Shown: piece by piece, positions 8,561 to 17,861 of the stretch
How positions within the stretch are numbered: position 1 is the first letter of the stretch
Layout of the letters: every line of letters begins with the position of its first letter
Origin: CBDCYS01 sp965226245
GTDB taxonomy: Bacteria > Acidobacteriota > Terriglobia > Bryobacterales > UBA6623
Length of the DNA stretch: 64,000 bases
Direction: 5' to 3'
Assembly: GCA_965226245.1 (NCBI GenBank)
Contig: CBDDCL010000014.1
Location: forward strand, 1-64,000
The notes under the pieces: model-generated
The model's database searches: none
What the model saw: only the letters and a program-made list of their open reading frames with translations
What the model was told of the DNA's origin: nothing
Made by a program: the position numbers and the translations under genes

Positions 8561-8645
8561 CGGTTTTCGTGGGACGGCTGGAACGGAGCCTGCGGTCGCC
8601 CTTTAGGGCGGCCCAGGCGTAGTGGAGGCCGTCCCACGAAAACCG
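8561..8645. repeat. Long hairpin downstream of istB
   Basis: A perfect 17-bp inverted repeat, CGGTTTTCGTGGGACGG (8561-8577) and its complement (8629-8645), encloses a smaller stem around GTCGCCCTTTAGGGCGGC. It lies between the istB stop and the element end, so it may end transcription or insulate the element. There is no T-run. The same hairpin is at 48047-48131. Confidence 0.7.
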
Positions 8646-8662
8646 GGCGAGTGGCCGGTGGG

Positions 8663-9424
8663 TCAGCCCAAAGAGTGAGCCCGCTTCTTCTTGCTCTGGA
8701 TCAGACGGAAGCTTTCGCCGTTCATCTCTAGAATATGAACGTGGTGCGTGAGGCGATCGAGCAGGGCGCCGGTCAGCCGCTCGGAGCCGAAGACCTCCGT
8801 CCATTCGTTAAACGGCAGATTCGAGGTGACCAGCGTCGAGCCCTGTTCGTAGCGCTGGGAAAGCACTTCGAACAATAACTCCGCTCCGGTCTTCGATAGC
8901 GGCACGTAGCCCAGTTCATCGACGATCAGCAGATCCTGCTTGGCCAACTGCTTTTGACATCGCAGCAAGCGCCGTTCATCTCGGGCTTCGAGCAGCTCAT
9001 TGACCAGTGCCGCCGCTGTTGTGAAGCGTGTTCGATAGCCGCGCTGACAAGCCGCCAGTCCCAACGCCAAGCCGATGTGCGTTTTGCCCGTGCCGGAATT
9101 ACCCAGTGCCAGCACGTTTTCGCGGCGGTCGATAAACTCACAGCGCGCCAGTTCCAGCACCAGCTTCTTGTTCAACGCTGGCAAGGACGGGAAGTCGAAA
9201 GTGTCCAGACTCTTGGTCACGGGAAACTTCGCGGCCTTGATGCGGCGCTCGGTGGCCCGCTGTTCACGGTCGAGCAGTTCCAGCTCGCAGAGTTGTTGCA
9301 GGAAGCTCCTCGAATCCAAGCTCTCGGCGGCGCATTGCCGCGCCAGTTTGTCGTACTCGCGCAGGAAGGTTGGCAGCCGCAACGCTTTCAAATGCGCTTC
9401 GAGCAGAAGTTTCGACCTCGCCAT
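8663..9424 (-). CDS. istB: IstB, IS21 transposition helper ATPase, copy 1
   Basis: A 253-residue AAA+ protein of the DnaC/IstB type: Walker A LGNSGTGKTHIG, Walker B LLIVDELGYVPL, sensor TLVTSNLPFNEW and arginine-rich ERLTGALLDRLTHH. It assists IstA in target capture. I start at ATG 9424 (MARSKLLLEAHLK) because it overlaps the istA stop as TGATG, the usual coupled arrangement; the longer frame upstream is an istA shadow. Confidence 0.93.
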   Translation of the reverse strand: MARSKLLLEAHLKALRLPTFLREYDKLARQCAAESLDSRSFLQQLCELELLDREQRATERRIKAAKFPVTKSLDTFDFPSLPALNKKLVLELARCEFIDRRENVLALGNSGTGKTHIGLALGLAACQRGYRTRFTTAAALVNELLEARDERRLLRCQKQLAKQDLLIVDELGYVPLSKTGAELLFEVLSQRYEQGSTLVTSNLPFNEWTEVFGSERLTGALLDRLTHHVHILEMNGESFRLIQSKKKRAHSLG

Positions 9425-10923
9425 CACCCCCCTCCTTGTGCCAGCAGTGCCAAATAGTCCGCAGCGGAGGTTTGCTCCACCTGGGCTGCCGGCAGGTGCG
9501 GATACTTCGTCAAGTCCAAGCGCGGCGGCCGTTGCTCGATGCGGCACAGCACTAAGTGCCTGACTGCATCCAAGCCAATCGCTCCCAACTCGCAGGCTTG
9601 GCGCACCGCCGCGGCAACGTGCTCGAATCGGAAGTCCTCCAGTAATCGCAATACCTGCACGTACTCGCGCTTGCCTGGCTTTCCCAACCGTGCCTCGAGC
9701 AAACGTCTCAAGCACGTGAACTGTTCGGGCAGCTCCCAGCCCGCCAACGGGGCCGCTTGATCGAGCGCGTTGGTCTTGCGTTCCAGCAGTGCTAGGTAAT
9801 GCAGCGGATCGAAGATCAACTCTTCGCGTTCGTAACTGCGCCGGTGGCGCGCGATCTCTTCGCTGCCACAACAGATCACGATTTCATCGACGTAGCCTTT
9901 CAGCAACACCTGGCGATGTCCGTAGCGTGTGGGCACCGAGTAGTCGTTGGCGCGATAGCGCACCAATGACAGCGACGTCACCCGCGTGGTGCGTTTGTCG
10001 CAGGCGTCATAGGGCGTGGGCGGCAAGGGCAACAACGCTTGGCGGTCACGCTTGAAACGTTCCTCAATCGTTTCGGTGTGCCGCCGCAAGCGCCGCTTAC
10101 GATTGTTGAGGCACTGCGCTTCGAGCTGCTCGTTGAACGCTTCCCAGCTTGGAAACCTTGGCGCCGGCACCATGAAGTTCCGCCGGGCATAACCGACCAG
10201 TCCTTCCACCTTTCCCTTGTCGTTGCCTTTGCCCGGACGCCCGAAACGATCGGAGAATAAATAGTGCGACTGCAGTTCACTGAACACCCTGGTCCGCTTG
10301 CGCCTGCCGTCGCCCAGAATCCTCGCCACCGCCAAGGTCGTGTTGTCGTAGAGGATGCTGCGTGGCACGCCGCCGAAGTACCGAAACGCTGCGTTGTGCC
10401 CCTCGCAAAACGCTTCCGTCGTCTCGGCCGGGAAAGCTTTTACGAAAGCGTCATCGCTATGCGGCAGATCGACCACCAAGTAGTGCGCCTTGCGCTGTAC
10501 GCCGTCAATGACCACCAGAGCTTCACCGAAGTCGGCCTGGGCATCGCCCGGCGGATGCACCAGCGGCACGAACATCTCTTGCCCGCCGAGCTTCTTGTCG
10601 CGAACATAGTCCTTGACGATCGTGTAACCGCCGGTGAAATCGTACTCGTCGCGCAAGCGGTCGAAGATGCGTTTTGCGGTGTGGCGTTGTTTCTTCGGAC
10701 GTTCCTGATCGTCGATGAGGATCTGATCGACGATTCCGGTGAAGGGATCCAGCTTCGGCCTCTGCGCTGGTTGGCGCCGCCGATAGCCCGGCGGAGTGGC
10801 GTAGCGCAACATCTTGCGCACCGTCCCTCGCGCCAGGCCAAACCGTTTGGCGGCCTCGCGCTCACTGAGCCCTTCGATAAAGACACTGCGCCGTACTTGA
10901 GCGTATAGCTCCACGCGATACAT
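9424..10923 (-). CDS. istA: IstA, IS21 transposase, copy 1
   Basis: A 499-residue transposase. An N-terminal helix-turn-helix (GLSEREAAKRFGLARGTVRKML) is followed by an rve-type DDE core: D in QADFGEALVVIDG, D in PRSILYDNTTLAV and E in KGKVEGLVGYARRN. A C-terminal DNA-binding region follows (ANDYSVPTRYGHRQVLLKGY). I start at ATG 10923 (MYRVELYAQ); a longer start at 10968 would read into the tip. It differs from copy 2 at two residues near VVDLPHSDDAFVKAF. Confidence 0.93.
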   Translation of the reverse strand: MYRVELYAQVRRSVFIEGLSEREAAKRFGLARGTVRKMLRYATPPGYRRRQPAQRPKLDPFTGIVDQILIDDQERPKKQRHTAKRIFDRLRDEYDFTGGYTIVKDYVRDKKLGGQEMFVPLVHPPGDAQADFGEALVVIDGVQRKAHYLVVDLPHSDDAFVKAFPAETTEAFCEGHNAAFRYFGGVPRSILYDNTTLAVARILGDGRRKRTRVFSELQSHYLFSDRFGRPGKGNDKGKVEGLVGYARRNFMVPAPRFPSWEAFNEQLEAQCLNNRKRRLRRHTETIEERFKRDRQALLPLPPTPYDACDKRTTRVTSLSLVRYRANDYSVPTRYGHRQVLLKGYVDEIVICCGSEEIARHRRSYEREELIFDPLHYLALLERKTNALDQAAPLAGWELPEQFTCLRRLLEARLGKPGKREYVQVLRLLEDFRFEHVAAAVRQACELGAIGLDAVRHLVLCRIEQRPPRLDLTKYPHLPAAQVEQTSAADYLALLAQGGG

Positions 10924-11047
10924 CCCTCTCGTGTCCCACAAACACCACAGGAATGTTCGCTGGACCACTCGGACGGTCTACTTTTACTCCGCCCAAAAGC
11001 AGCTTCGATTCGCCGCTCTATGGTCTAGTTTCGCTCCGCCGTTCTCA

Positions 11048-11232
11048 CCGTGCTCGGAGGCGGATTGAAGGCGAGGCACGGCGAGGCACAAAGGAGAGAA
11101 GTTGCGATCGGGTGTCACATCCTCAACCGGATGGCTGAGCTGGGTAGGCCGAAATCCTGCGCTGTGGTGTCCTGAACGAGAAGTTGGAAAAGCGCCCCCA
11201 CTCGCGCCGCAGTTAAATCATGCAACAGCGCC
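11048..11232 (+). mobile_element. IS5/IS903-type right-end fragment
   Basis: The sequence equals the last ~185 bp of the element at 25203-26317: transposase C-terminus (GGGLKARHGEAQRREVAIG ...) and right tip ending GCAACAGCGCC at 11232. The rest of the element is missing. The break coincides with the end of the 8.2-kb repeat, just beyond IS21. Confidence 0.85.
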
Positions 11233-11343
11233 CAGAATGGTACAAAACTAAGACACTACCGCCAATTGACCTTGCGGTGCATCGACATCCCCCTCTACTC
11301 TAATCTTTCGATCCGGGGTCAGCTTTTGGCATGGAGGAGTGAA

Positions 11344-11826
11344 TTGCATACTGAAAACGCCCCGTTCGAATTGAAGGAAAGGGCCGATCCTTCAAGAGCT
11401 TCCGCTTCTTCTCGATGGAGTTACTGGAAGACGCCGGTGCTGTTCGGCATCGGATTCTGTGTCCTGCAGCTTCTGGTCGCCTTGGCCCGATTCGGATCCA
11501 TGGATTCTTGGAATCCAGCGGAATTGCTGTTTGCGATTCCGGCCATACTGTCCGGACTGATCCTGTTCTTTCTGGGCGGCTTGCTGATCGGGTTGCTGGC
11601 GCAACGCCTCGTGAGAGGAGTTGTCGGATCCTGGCGCAGAGGGTTATGGATTGCAATCGCAGTGGCGACTCCGTTTGCCGTATTGTTCAGCCTTGTCGGC
11701 GGATTACTCGGCCCCCATATGGTGGTTATAGGTGCTGTCGTTCCGTATTTGCTCCTGGTCGGAATCCCGCTGTTGATCCGGCAATTCGCGCAGCGTCTCC
11801 GAAGTCCGCCCAGACCAGATAAGTGA
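11344..11826 (+). CDS. Small integral membrane protein, unknown
   Basis: About 160 residues with four hydrophobic segments (PVLFGIGFCVLQLLVALA, LLFAIPAILSGLILFFLGG, LWIAIAVATPFAVLFSLVGG, MVVIGAVVPYLLLVGIPLL) and a basic C-terminus. I recognise no family. TTG 11344 sits seven bases after GGAGG and gives a sensible start; the frame is also open upstream to 11266 without a ribosome site. Confidence 0.55.
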   Translation: MHTENAPFELKERADPSRASASSRWSYWKTPVLFGIGFCVLQLLVALARFGSMDSWNPAELLFAIPAILSGLILFFLGGLLIGLLAQRLVRGVVGSWRRGLWIAIAVATPFAVLFSLVGGLLGPHMVVIGAVVPYLLLVGIPLLIRQFAQRLRSPPRPDK

Positions 11827-11929
11827 TTAGCGCCCGGGCCCGGATTGACGGCTGCGGCCATCAGCGAAAATCCGGTGCAAAAAGAAACGGCTTTGCAACA
11901 ATCTAGCAAAGGATATAATCCTCGAATCT

Positions 11930-13311
11930 ATGGACCAGGCTAGCGGAAAATCCGAACCGGCCAGTGCCGGCGAACCGACGCTCCGGCGCAGCATCGGCCT
12001 ATGGCAGATGACGCTCTACGGCGCCGGCAGCATGCTGGGCGCCGGTATTTACGGCCTGGTGGGGCAGGTTGCCGCCGAGATGGGATCGGCGATCTGGCTT
12101 GCTTTTTTGCTATCGCTGGTCGCGGCAGTGCTGACGGGATTTTCGTATGCCTCGCTCGGCTCACGCTATCCGCGTGCGGGTGGCGCCGCCTATATCACGC
12201 AGCGCGCTTATCGCCGCCGCCTGCTCACCCATGTCGTCGGGCTTACGGTGGCCTGCTCGGGCTTTACCTCGATCGCCGCAGGTGCTCGTGTGGTGGCTGA
12301 AAATCTGCAAGCCCTGCCCGGCCTCGAGGGCCTGCCCACCGGCATGCTGGCGTTCATCTATCTCGCCATCGTCGGCGCGATCGTCTATCGCGGCATCCGC
12401 GAGTCGATGTGGGCCAACGTCGCCTTTACGCTGGTGGAAGCGGCGGGTTGCTGCTCGTGATCGCGGTCGGCTTGCGCTTCTGGGGTTCGGCTAATTTGTT
12501 GGAATTCCCGGTTGGTTCGGAAACCGAAGCCGGCCTTCCCCTGGTGCTGATGGTGCAGGGAGTCGTGCTCACCTTCTACTCCTTCCTCGGCTTCGAGGAT
12601 TCAATCAACATCGCCGAGGAATTGAAGAATCCGCGGCGCGATCTGCCTTTCGGTCTGGTGATGGCGCTGGTGCTGACCGTCATCATTTATATGAGCGTGG
12701 CAATCACTGCCGTCTCGGTGGTGCCGTGGCAAGAACTGGCCGAAGCCAATGCACCGCTGGCCGAAGTCATGGCTCGCGCCGCGCCCTGGTTTCCGGCCTG
12801 GGTGTTCATCGCCATCACCATCTTCGCGGTGGCCAATACCGGGCTGATCAATTACGTCACCGCCTCGCGCCTCTTATACGGCATGGCCCGCGACAGGCAT
12901 CTACCGCGCGTGCTCTCGATCATCCATCCGGTGCGGCGCACGCCCCATGTCGCTATTGGGCTGATCTTCGTGCTGATCGTGATTCTGATTCTGTCGGGCG
13001 ACATCTCACAATTGGCCTCGGCCACGGTATTACTACTGCTTTTGGTGTTTTCGGTAGTGAACAGCGCACTCGTCATCCTGAAGCTGCGGCCCGGTGAACC
13101 CCAGGGCGCGTTCGAGCTACCCCTTGCGGTGCCTGCGCTCGGCGCAGTGGTCTGTGTTGCGCTGTTCCTGGCGCGTGCCGGGGCCGGCGATTGGCGCGCG
13201 CCGGTGATTGCCGGTGTGCTGCTGCTGGGAGTCGGCGCTCTCTATCTCTGGCTCAGGCCGCGGCTCGCCGCAGAGACGGGGGCAAGCCAGGAATTGACAC
13301 CTGTCGATTGA
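11930..13311 (+). pseudogene. APC-family amino acid permease, frameshifted
   Basis: Two overlapping frames together encode a normal ~460-residue APC transporter. The first (from ATG 11930) starts LRRSIGLWQMTLYGAGSMLGAGIYGLVG, the typical helix 1 with its GAGI break. The second continues GGLLLVIAVGLRF ... YSFLGFEDSINIAEELKNPRRDLP to the end. The switch is near 12446 in GCGGCGGGTTGC, where one base is missing. Substrate unknown. HigBA follows 17 bp downstream. A sequencing error cannot be excluded. Confidence 0.8.
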
Positions 13312-13328
13312 CACCATACACTTGAGAA

Positions 13329-13607
13329 GTGATTAAATCGTTTCGTCATCACGGCTTGCAAAAGCTATATGAGGGCGAGCGATCTGCAAAGGTCGCGCCG
13401 GACCATGTCGCGAAACTTCGGCGCATCCTGACCGCATTGGACCGAAGTAACGGTCCTGAAGGAATGGACCTTCCCGGCTTTCGATTGCATCCGCTCAAAG
13501 GCCGTATGAAAGGTCGTCATGCGGTCTCCGTGTCAGGCAATTGGCGGGTGACATTCCGGTTCGAGGATGGCCACGCCGTAGATGTCGACTATCTGGATTA
13601 TCACTAG
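13329..13607 (+). CDS. higB: HigB/RelE-type toxin
   Basis: A 92-residue RelE-superfamily endoribonuclease toxin. It ends in the usual HigB tail (GFRLHPLKGRMKGRHAVSV, NWRVTFRF, AVDVDYLDYH). GTG start at 13329. It comes 11 bp before the antitoxin gene, in the toxin-first order of higBA. It probably cleaves mRNA on the ribosome when free of HigA, as known for the family. Confidence 0.88.
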   Translation: MIKSFRHHGLQKLYEGERSAKVAPDHVAKLRRILTALDRSNGPEGMDLPGFRLHPLKGRMKGRHAVSVSGNWRVTFRFEDGHAVDVDYLDYH

Positions 13608-13618
13608 GAGGATGTAAC

Positions 13619-13906
13619 ATGGCGATGAAGAACCCTGAGCATCCGGGCGCCATTGTGCGCGAAGACTGCCTGAAATTCTTGAACCTGTCGGTCACCGAGT
13701 GTGCAAAGAAGCTTGGCGTCGGGCGCCAAACGCTTTCCAATTTGGTGAATGAAAAGGTGGCCGTTTCCATCGCAATGGCCTACCGGCTGTCGAAGGCGTT
13801 CGGCTCGACCCCCGAAACGTGGCTTGGCATGCAGTTGGCGTTCGACCTCGCCCAATCACGTGACCTGAAGAGAAAAATTAAGGTCAAACGCATCGCGACC
13901 GCATAG
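13619..13906 (+). CDS. higA: HigA-type antitoxin
   Basis: A 95-residue Xre-family antitoxin. The helix-turn-helix is SVTECAKKLGVGRQTLSNLVNE; the N-terminal motif HPGAIVREDCL is standard for HigA. ATG 13619 follows GGAGGATGTAAC. It neutralises HigB and represses the operon in known systems. Confidence 0.9.
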   Translation: MAMKNPEHPGAIVREDCLKFLNLSVTECAKKLGVGRQTLSNLVNEKVAVSIAMAYRLSKAFGSTPETWLGMQLAFDLAQSRDLKRKIKVKRIATA

Positions 13907-13946
13907 CGCCCCACGTCACACAGATGCGGCGGCGGCGGCGGGGGTG

Positions 13947-14057
13947 CAGGGTGCGTTTGCCGGTCTGGAGCAGATCAGGTACATCCCTCCGGTCGAGTTC
14001 GAGCAGATGTATTATCGGGATCAGTCAGCTCTCGTCATGGTGGTGGGAGGTAACTGA
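13947..14057 (+). pseudogene. IS3-family transposase C-terminal remnant
   Basis: The frame reads RYIPPVEFEQMYYRDQSALV and stops. The PP-E-E-YY pattern is the usual end of IS3-family OrfB. The following GACAGTCTCCGGGAAACC resembles an IS3-type terminus. Nothing else of the element remains. Confidence 0.6.
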
Positions 14058-14164
14058 GACAGTCTCCGGGAAACCCGGGGCGGTTCAATGAACGACCCTC
14101 ATGTAGTCGCATTGCTCTACCAACTCGGATTTCTCCCCTCAATTTCCAGACCTCTGGACACTTG

Positions 14165-15868
14165 CTAATCTTGTAGGCCTCTATCTTCCCTAATGCTTAT
14201 TATCCGATTGGCGTCAAGATTTGGAAATTGGCTGACCTCTCCAGAAGGCCAGTAGACGTACAGATTGTCGATCTTTTCCGCCTTTCCGATGCCGAAATGC
14301 AGGCGGAGCCCGTTACTCGAATAGAAGCTGCAGGAACTTCGTACTTCCCGAATCTGGTTGTATCCCCCAGCTTCAACTGTAACACGCGCCCCAATAGCAC
14401 TTTTGTTGCTGGCTGCACCGACCAGGCGAACCATAACCCAGTTGTTACCGATGTCCTGATTCAGCAACAGCGAGGGCACTTCGTTGAGGTGCGTGATGAC
14501 CAAATCCAAGTACCCGTCTCCGTTAAAATCCTCAGCAACTGCACCGCGGGACACCGATTCCTCCAGCATTGCAGGACCCGCGTTAGTAGACATATCCTTA
14601 AAAGTTCCATTTCCTCGATTCCGGTACAGTAAATTCTTCTGCCGATAACTGCCCAGCCCCAGGCCGTCAACGCCAGAAAAAATATGGCCATTCACCATCA
14701 GTAGGTCTTCCCATCCATCATTGTCCTGGTCAAAAAAAACCGCTCCCCAACCGAGATACCGCGTGTAGCGCCCTAACCCGGCCTGCAAGGTTACGTCTGA
14801 GAAATTCCAGTTACTGAGATTCTTGTACAGTGTGGGACTGTCATCCGAAAAATTCGTCACTAATATGTCGGGACGGCCATCCCGATTAAAATCTGTGACA
14901 GCCACGCCCATTCCGGCCTGCTCGTTTCCGTCGGCACTAAGGGCCGAACCCGACACTAAACCCAAATCTGTAAAGGTACCGTCGCCATTGTTGCGGTAGA
15001 GGATGTTGGGCGTCGAGTCGCAGCTCACATAAATATCCGGCCATCCGTCTTGATCAAAATCCGCGGTAATAGGCTGGAAACAGTAAAATCCTTCGGCCGA
15101 CGCGATGTTCGCTTCCTCGGACACATCGGAAAATGTGCCGTCTCCATTGTTCCGATAGAGCAGGTTTACATCCCCGCTTAATCCTTGGGGACCACACATC
15201 GAAAGAACGCCTTTCAGTGCACAGAAAGATTTTTCGCCCGGCTCAAACGCTGCCGCGTCCTCGTAAGCGACATAATGGGCCACAAAAAGATCGACATCAC
15301 CATCGAGATCGTAGTCCACAAAAGTACATCCCGCTCCCCAACGAGGGGTCCTACCGCCCACCCCGGCCTGCTGAGACACTTCATCGAAAGTTCGATCTCC
15401 TTGATTGCGATAAAGCCTGTTGTGGCCGTAATACGTTACGTACAGATCTGTCCAACCATCCCCATCATAGTCCGCTACACAGACGCCCTGCCCCCACCCT
15501 GCGTGGCCTACACCCGACTCCTCGGTTACATCTCGGAAGCGATCCCCAAGATTGCGAAAAAACATGTTCACGGGTGGAGGCTGGGACTGAAATCCTTCTA
15601 AACGCGACCCATTCACGAAAAACAGGTCTGGCCGATTGTCGTTGTCGTAGTCGACGATTCCAATCCCGGTACCCGTGGTTTCCAGAATGTATTTTTGACC
15701 TGACACCGGGCCATAGATGGTAGGCCGAGTCAACCCCCAGTTCTTGCCCGATTCCTTGAAAAGCGGTGGCCCTTCCTCGGATCCTTGCAAGAGTCCAAAC
15801 GGCGAAATCAAAATAAGAACGGCTAAGAGAATTAACGCTCGAAAAAGGATCGCCCGCTTTTCCGTCAT
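14165..15868 (-). CDS. CRTAC1-type FG-GAP/ASPIC-UnbV protein, second type
   Basis: A 567-residue exported protein with signal ALILLAVLILISPFGLLQG. FG-GAP loops include DYDNDNRPD, DYDGDGWTD, DYDLDGDVD, DFDQDGWPD, DFNRDGRPD, DQDNDGWED and DFNGDGYLD. The C-terminus is ASPIC/UnbV-like (NNWVMVRLVGAASNKSAIGA ... YVYWPSGEVSQF). It shares architecture but not close sequence with 5505-7229. ATG overlaps the upstream TPR stop as ATGA, so the pair is translationally coupled. Probable periplasmic or surface propeller; ligand unknown. Confidence 0.88.
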   Translation of the reverse strand: MTEKRAILFRALILLAVLILISPFGLLQGSEEGPPLFKESGKNWGLTRPTIYGPVSGQKYILETTGTGIGIVDYDNDNRPDLFFVNGSRLEGFQSQPPPVNMFFRNLGDRFRDVTEESGVGHAGWGQGVCVADYDGDGWTDLYVTYYGHNRLYRNQGDRTFDEVSQQAGVGGRTPRWGAGCTFVDYDLDGDVDLFVAHYVAYEDAAAFEPGEKSFCALKGVLSMCGPQGLSGDVNLLYRNNGDGTFSDVSEEANIASAEGFYCFQPITADFDQDGWPDIYVSCDSTPNILYRNNGDGTFTDLGLVSGSALSADGNEQAGMGVAVTDFNRDGRPDILVTNFSDDSPTLYKNLSNWNFSDVTLQAGLGRYTRYLGWGAVFFDQDNDGWEDLLMVNGHIFSGVDGLGLGSYRQKNLLYRNRGNGTFKDMSTNAGPAMLEESVSRGAVAEDFNGDGYLDLVITHLNEVPSLLLNQDIGNNWVMVRLVGAASNKSAIGARVTVEAGGYNQIREVRSSCSFYSSNGLRLHFGIGKAEKIDNLYVYWPSGEVSQFPNLDANRIISIREDRGLQD

Positions 15869-17469
15869 CTCTCGTCGCCGCTCTGGGCAGCCCTTTTCAG
15901 AGCACGCATCGCTGTGGGGAGGGTCTGTTCGGATAGCGTTGGTCGTTTCTGTTCGTTCACCTTGCGGAAGACAGCTAGCATCTCGCGAGCCTTTTCTTCC
16001 TTCCCCAGACGCTGATAAATCAGAGAAAGTTCGTAATAGGCCCGCTTGTCACTCGGGTCGGCGTTCGTGGCTGCCTCTAGTTGTGTAATCGCGTTTGTCC
16101 ACTCCTCCCGCATCGCATAAACTCGTCCCAGGTTAAGCCTGGCAGGTGCAAAATTGGGGTTCAGTTGGACCGATTTCTCAAGCACCTGGTGCAGTCGCAA
16201 ATCAGCCGACGCTGAACCGCCTGACCCTAGCCTTCGCAGCACTTCCGAATAGTTGTAATACGTATAGAAATCTTTGAACGTCTCAAGACGGTCTTCAAGC
16301 AGATCTTTAGCTTCATCAAGACGATCTTGAAACATAAGCATCATCGCTAGGCCCGAGTACAGCCACTCGGGATCTTTTGGCCCAAGCTGGAGCGCCTTTC
16401 TATAATCTGCCTCCGCTTCTTTGTAGTCGCCCTTAAGGGAGTACAGTAGAGCACGGCGACCGTATAACTCATGGCTTTTAGGATGTTGCTTGAGAGAGCG
16501 GTGAGCGACTTCTATACCCGACTCAATTTCTCCAAGTTCTATACACAATGCAACAAAATCCATCCAATGGCGTTGCTCCTCGGGAGCCAGGGTGACCGCC
16601 TTCCGCAAGGCCTCGTACGCTCCTCGGTTTTCCGCCAGGCGACGAAGGGCATCAGCCAGGAGGCTGTAGACATCCGCATCGGCGAGATTCTCACGGGCCA
16701 GCGGTTTCAGAAGTGAGACAACTTTGGAATAGTCACCCATTCGGAAATAGCTCAGTGCCGCATTGAAGTCGAGCTCTCGTCGGCCCGGAAATTGAGGTCG
16801 GGCCTGCGCATACCTAGCGACGGCTTCGTCATGCATGCCCAGTTTTGCCAGGAGCGTCCCCGTCTGAAACGCAAGGACGGGATCGTCAGAGCGAATCTCC
16901 AGCAGAACCTTCTGTGCCTCTTTGTTGAGACGTGCTCCCACCAGCGCTTGACTGTACAATAGCTGCAGATGGGGTTCTCGCCGCAATAACTCCTCAGACT
17001 GCCTGAAGTGCCGGATAGCAAGCGGGAAGTCCTGGAGAGCGAAGGCCGTCTGCCCCATATAGACGTGACCGAGCCCGTCCGAGGGAGCTTTGCGTAGAAA
17101 GCGCTCCAAATTCTGTTTTGCACTTGTTAGGTTTCCCGCAAAAAATGCGTTGATGCCTAAGAAACGGAGCGCCTCCGTAAGTGACGGATCGAGCTGAAGC
17201 GCCCTGCGAAGGAATTGATCAGACTCCTGCCTCTCCCCTAATTCACTCAAAGCCACCCCAAGCAGGTAGTGGGTATAGGCGTCCTTGGCGTTGTGCTGAA
17301 CAACAGGTCGCAGAAGATCGACTGCTTTTCGAGGGTTTCCTCCTTGAAGATATTGGATCGTCTTTTGCACAACGGAACGGTCCTGTGATTTACACTCGAG
17401 GGGAAAAGACCAAAGGGCTACAAATAAGAGCATTAGTGCCATCGTTTCACGATAACAGATGTTGCGCAT
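15865..17469 (-). CDS. Exported TPR protein, partner of CRTAC1-type gene
   Basis: About 534 residues. A hydrophobic leader (MALMLLFVALWSFPLECKSQ) is followed by many 34-residue TPR units (DAYTHYLLGVALSELGERQESDQFLRRALQLDP; SHELYGRRALLYSLKGDYKEAEADYRKALQLGP; RAYYELSLIYQRLGKEEKA). I chose ATG 17469 over GTG 17520 because it places the hydrophobic leader near the start. It overlaps the downstream CRTAC1-type gene by four bases. The TPR is of the ordinary type, not the kinesin-light-chain type at 3933. Confidence 0.85.
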   Translation of the reverse strand: MRNICYRETMALMLLFVALWSFPLECKSQDRSVVQKTIQYLQGGNPRKAVDLLRPVVQHNAKDAYTHYLLGVALSELGERQESDQFLRRALQLDPSLTEALRFLGINAFFAGNLTSAKQNLERFLRKAPSDGLGHVYMGQTAFALQDFPLAIRHFRQSEELLRREPHLQLLYSQALVGARLNKEAQKVLLEIRSDDPVLAFQTGTLLAKLGMHDEAVARYAQARPQFPGRRELDFNAALSYFRMGDYSKVVSLLKPLARENLADADVYSLLADALRRLAENRGAYEALRKAVTLAPEEQRHWMDFVALCIELGEIESGIEVAHRSLKQHPKSHELYGRRALLYSLKGDYKEAEADYRKALQLGPKDPEWLYSGLAMMLMFQDRLDEAKDLLEDRLETFKDFYTYYNYSEVLRRLGSGGSASADLRLHQVLEKSVQLNPNFAPARLNLGRVYAMREEWTNAITQLEAATNADPSDKRAYYELSLIYQRLGKEEKAREMLAVFRKVNEQKRPTLSEQTLPTAMRALKRAAQSGDER

Positions 17470-17592
17470 TCCCGGCTTAGTTACATCAGCTTTAACAGCG
17501 AATTCTATACGCTGCAACACTGACTCTCCACAGCGCTCAAAAAGCGCGAGGATGTCCGGAACTCCGTTGAAACCAGCGGCCCTCCGGAACCT

Positions 17593-17800
17593 CTAGTCTA
17601 CGCCGCTCGGCCCTGAGCCGCAGGCGGTCGCGGACGAAGATTTTCCAACGCGGCGACTAGCTTCGGCAAGCCCCGATAGCCCTTGACCTTGCGGAAGTTG
17701 CCCTCGGCCACCCACAGCGCCGAGCCCACCCAGCGCTCCCAGTGATCGCCCTGCCACCAACACTTCACGCGCCGGCGCTGGCCGCCTTGAGTTCGGAAAT
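17593..17800 (-). pseudogene. Transposase C-terminal remnant
   Basis: The minus frame reads RRRVKCWWQGDHWERWVGSA then NFRKVKGYRGLPKLVAAL and stops at 17598. RW-A/S-AL-AE--FR-V-GY--L--L is the usual tail of a mutator-like transposase group. The remainder is absent. It sits on the 3' end of the broken gene next to it, presumably after insertion. Confidence 0.5.
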
Positions 17801-17861
17801 CGACCCAAAGGCTCAACGGCCCCCGTGATCCGTGCTCTAGCCCGGTGGACGGTTGTCCCAC

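Larger units (their letters stand above)
8500..10994 (-). mobile_element. IS21-family element, copy 1
   Basis: The tips are GGGCGGAGTAAA (from 8500) and its complement TTTACTCCGCCC (to 10994). Inside the left tip a second related repeat, GGCGGAGCAAAAGTAGACC (8525-8543), matches the right-end GGCGGAGTAAAAGTAGACC read inward. Such multiple terminal repeats are typical of IS21. It carries istA and istB in tandem. I did not find a clear target duplication. Confidence 0.8.
2858..11047 (+). repeat. 8,190-bp direct repeat, copy 1
   Basis: The segment recurs at 42344-50533 at a constant offset of 39,486 bp. I found five differences by eye: 3965 (A/G, silent in the TPR gene), 7240 (T/C), 8493 (C/G, S/T in the IS256 transposase), 10448 (G/A) and 10470 (C/A), the last two changing IstA. 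The left limit is the MITE target duplication. The right limit is a few bases past the IS21 end, where copy 1 enters an IS5 fragment. It carries resolvase, TPR, CRTAC1, IS256 and IS21. Confidence 0.95.

Noticed and set aside
8663..9871. 402-codon istB frame
   Set aside because: The first 149 codons overlap istA in another frame; the true start is ATG 9424.
11228..11250. GCGCCCAGAATGGTAC as a Tn3 end like 56063
   Set aside because: The first bases belong to the IS5 right tip; similarity to the Tn3 end stops after ten bases and lacks GGGTA.
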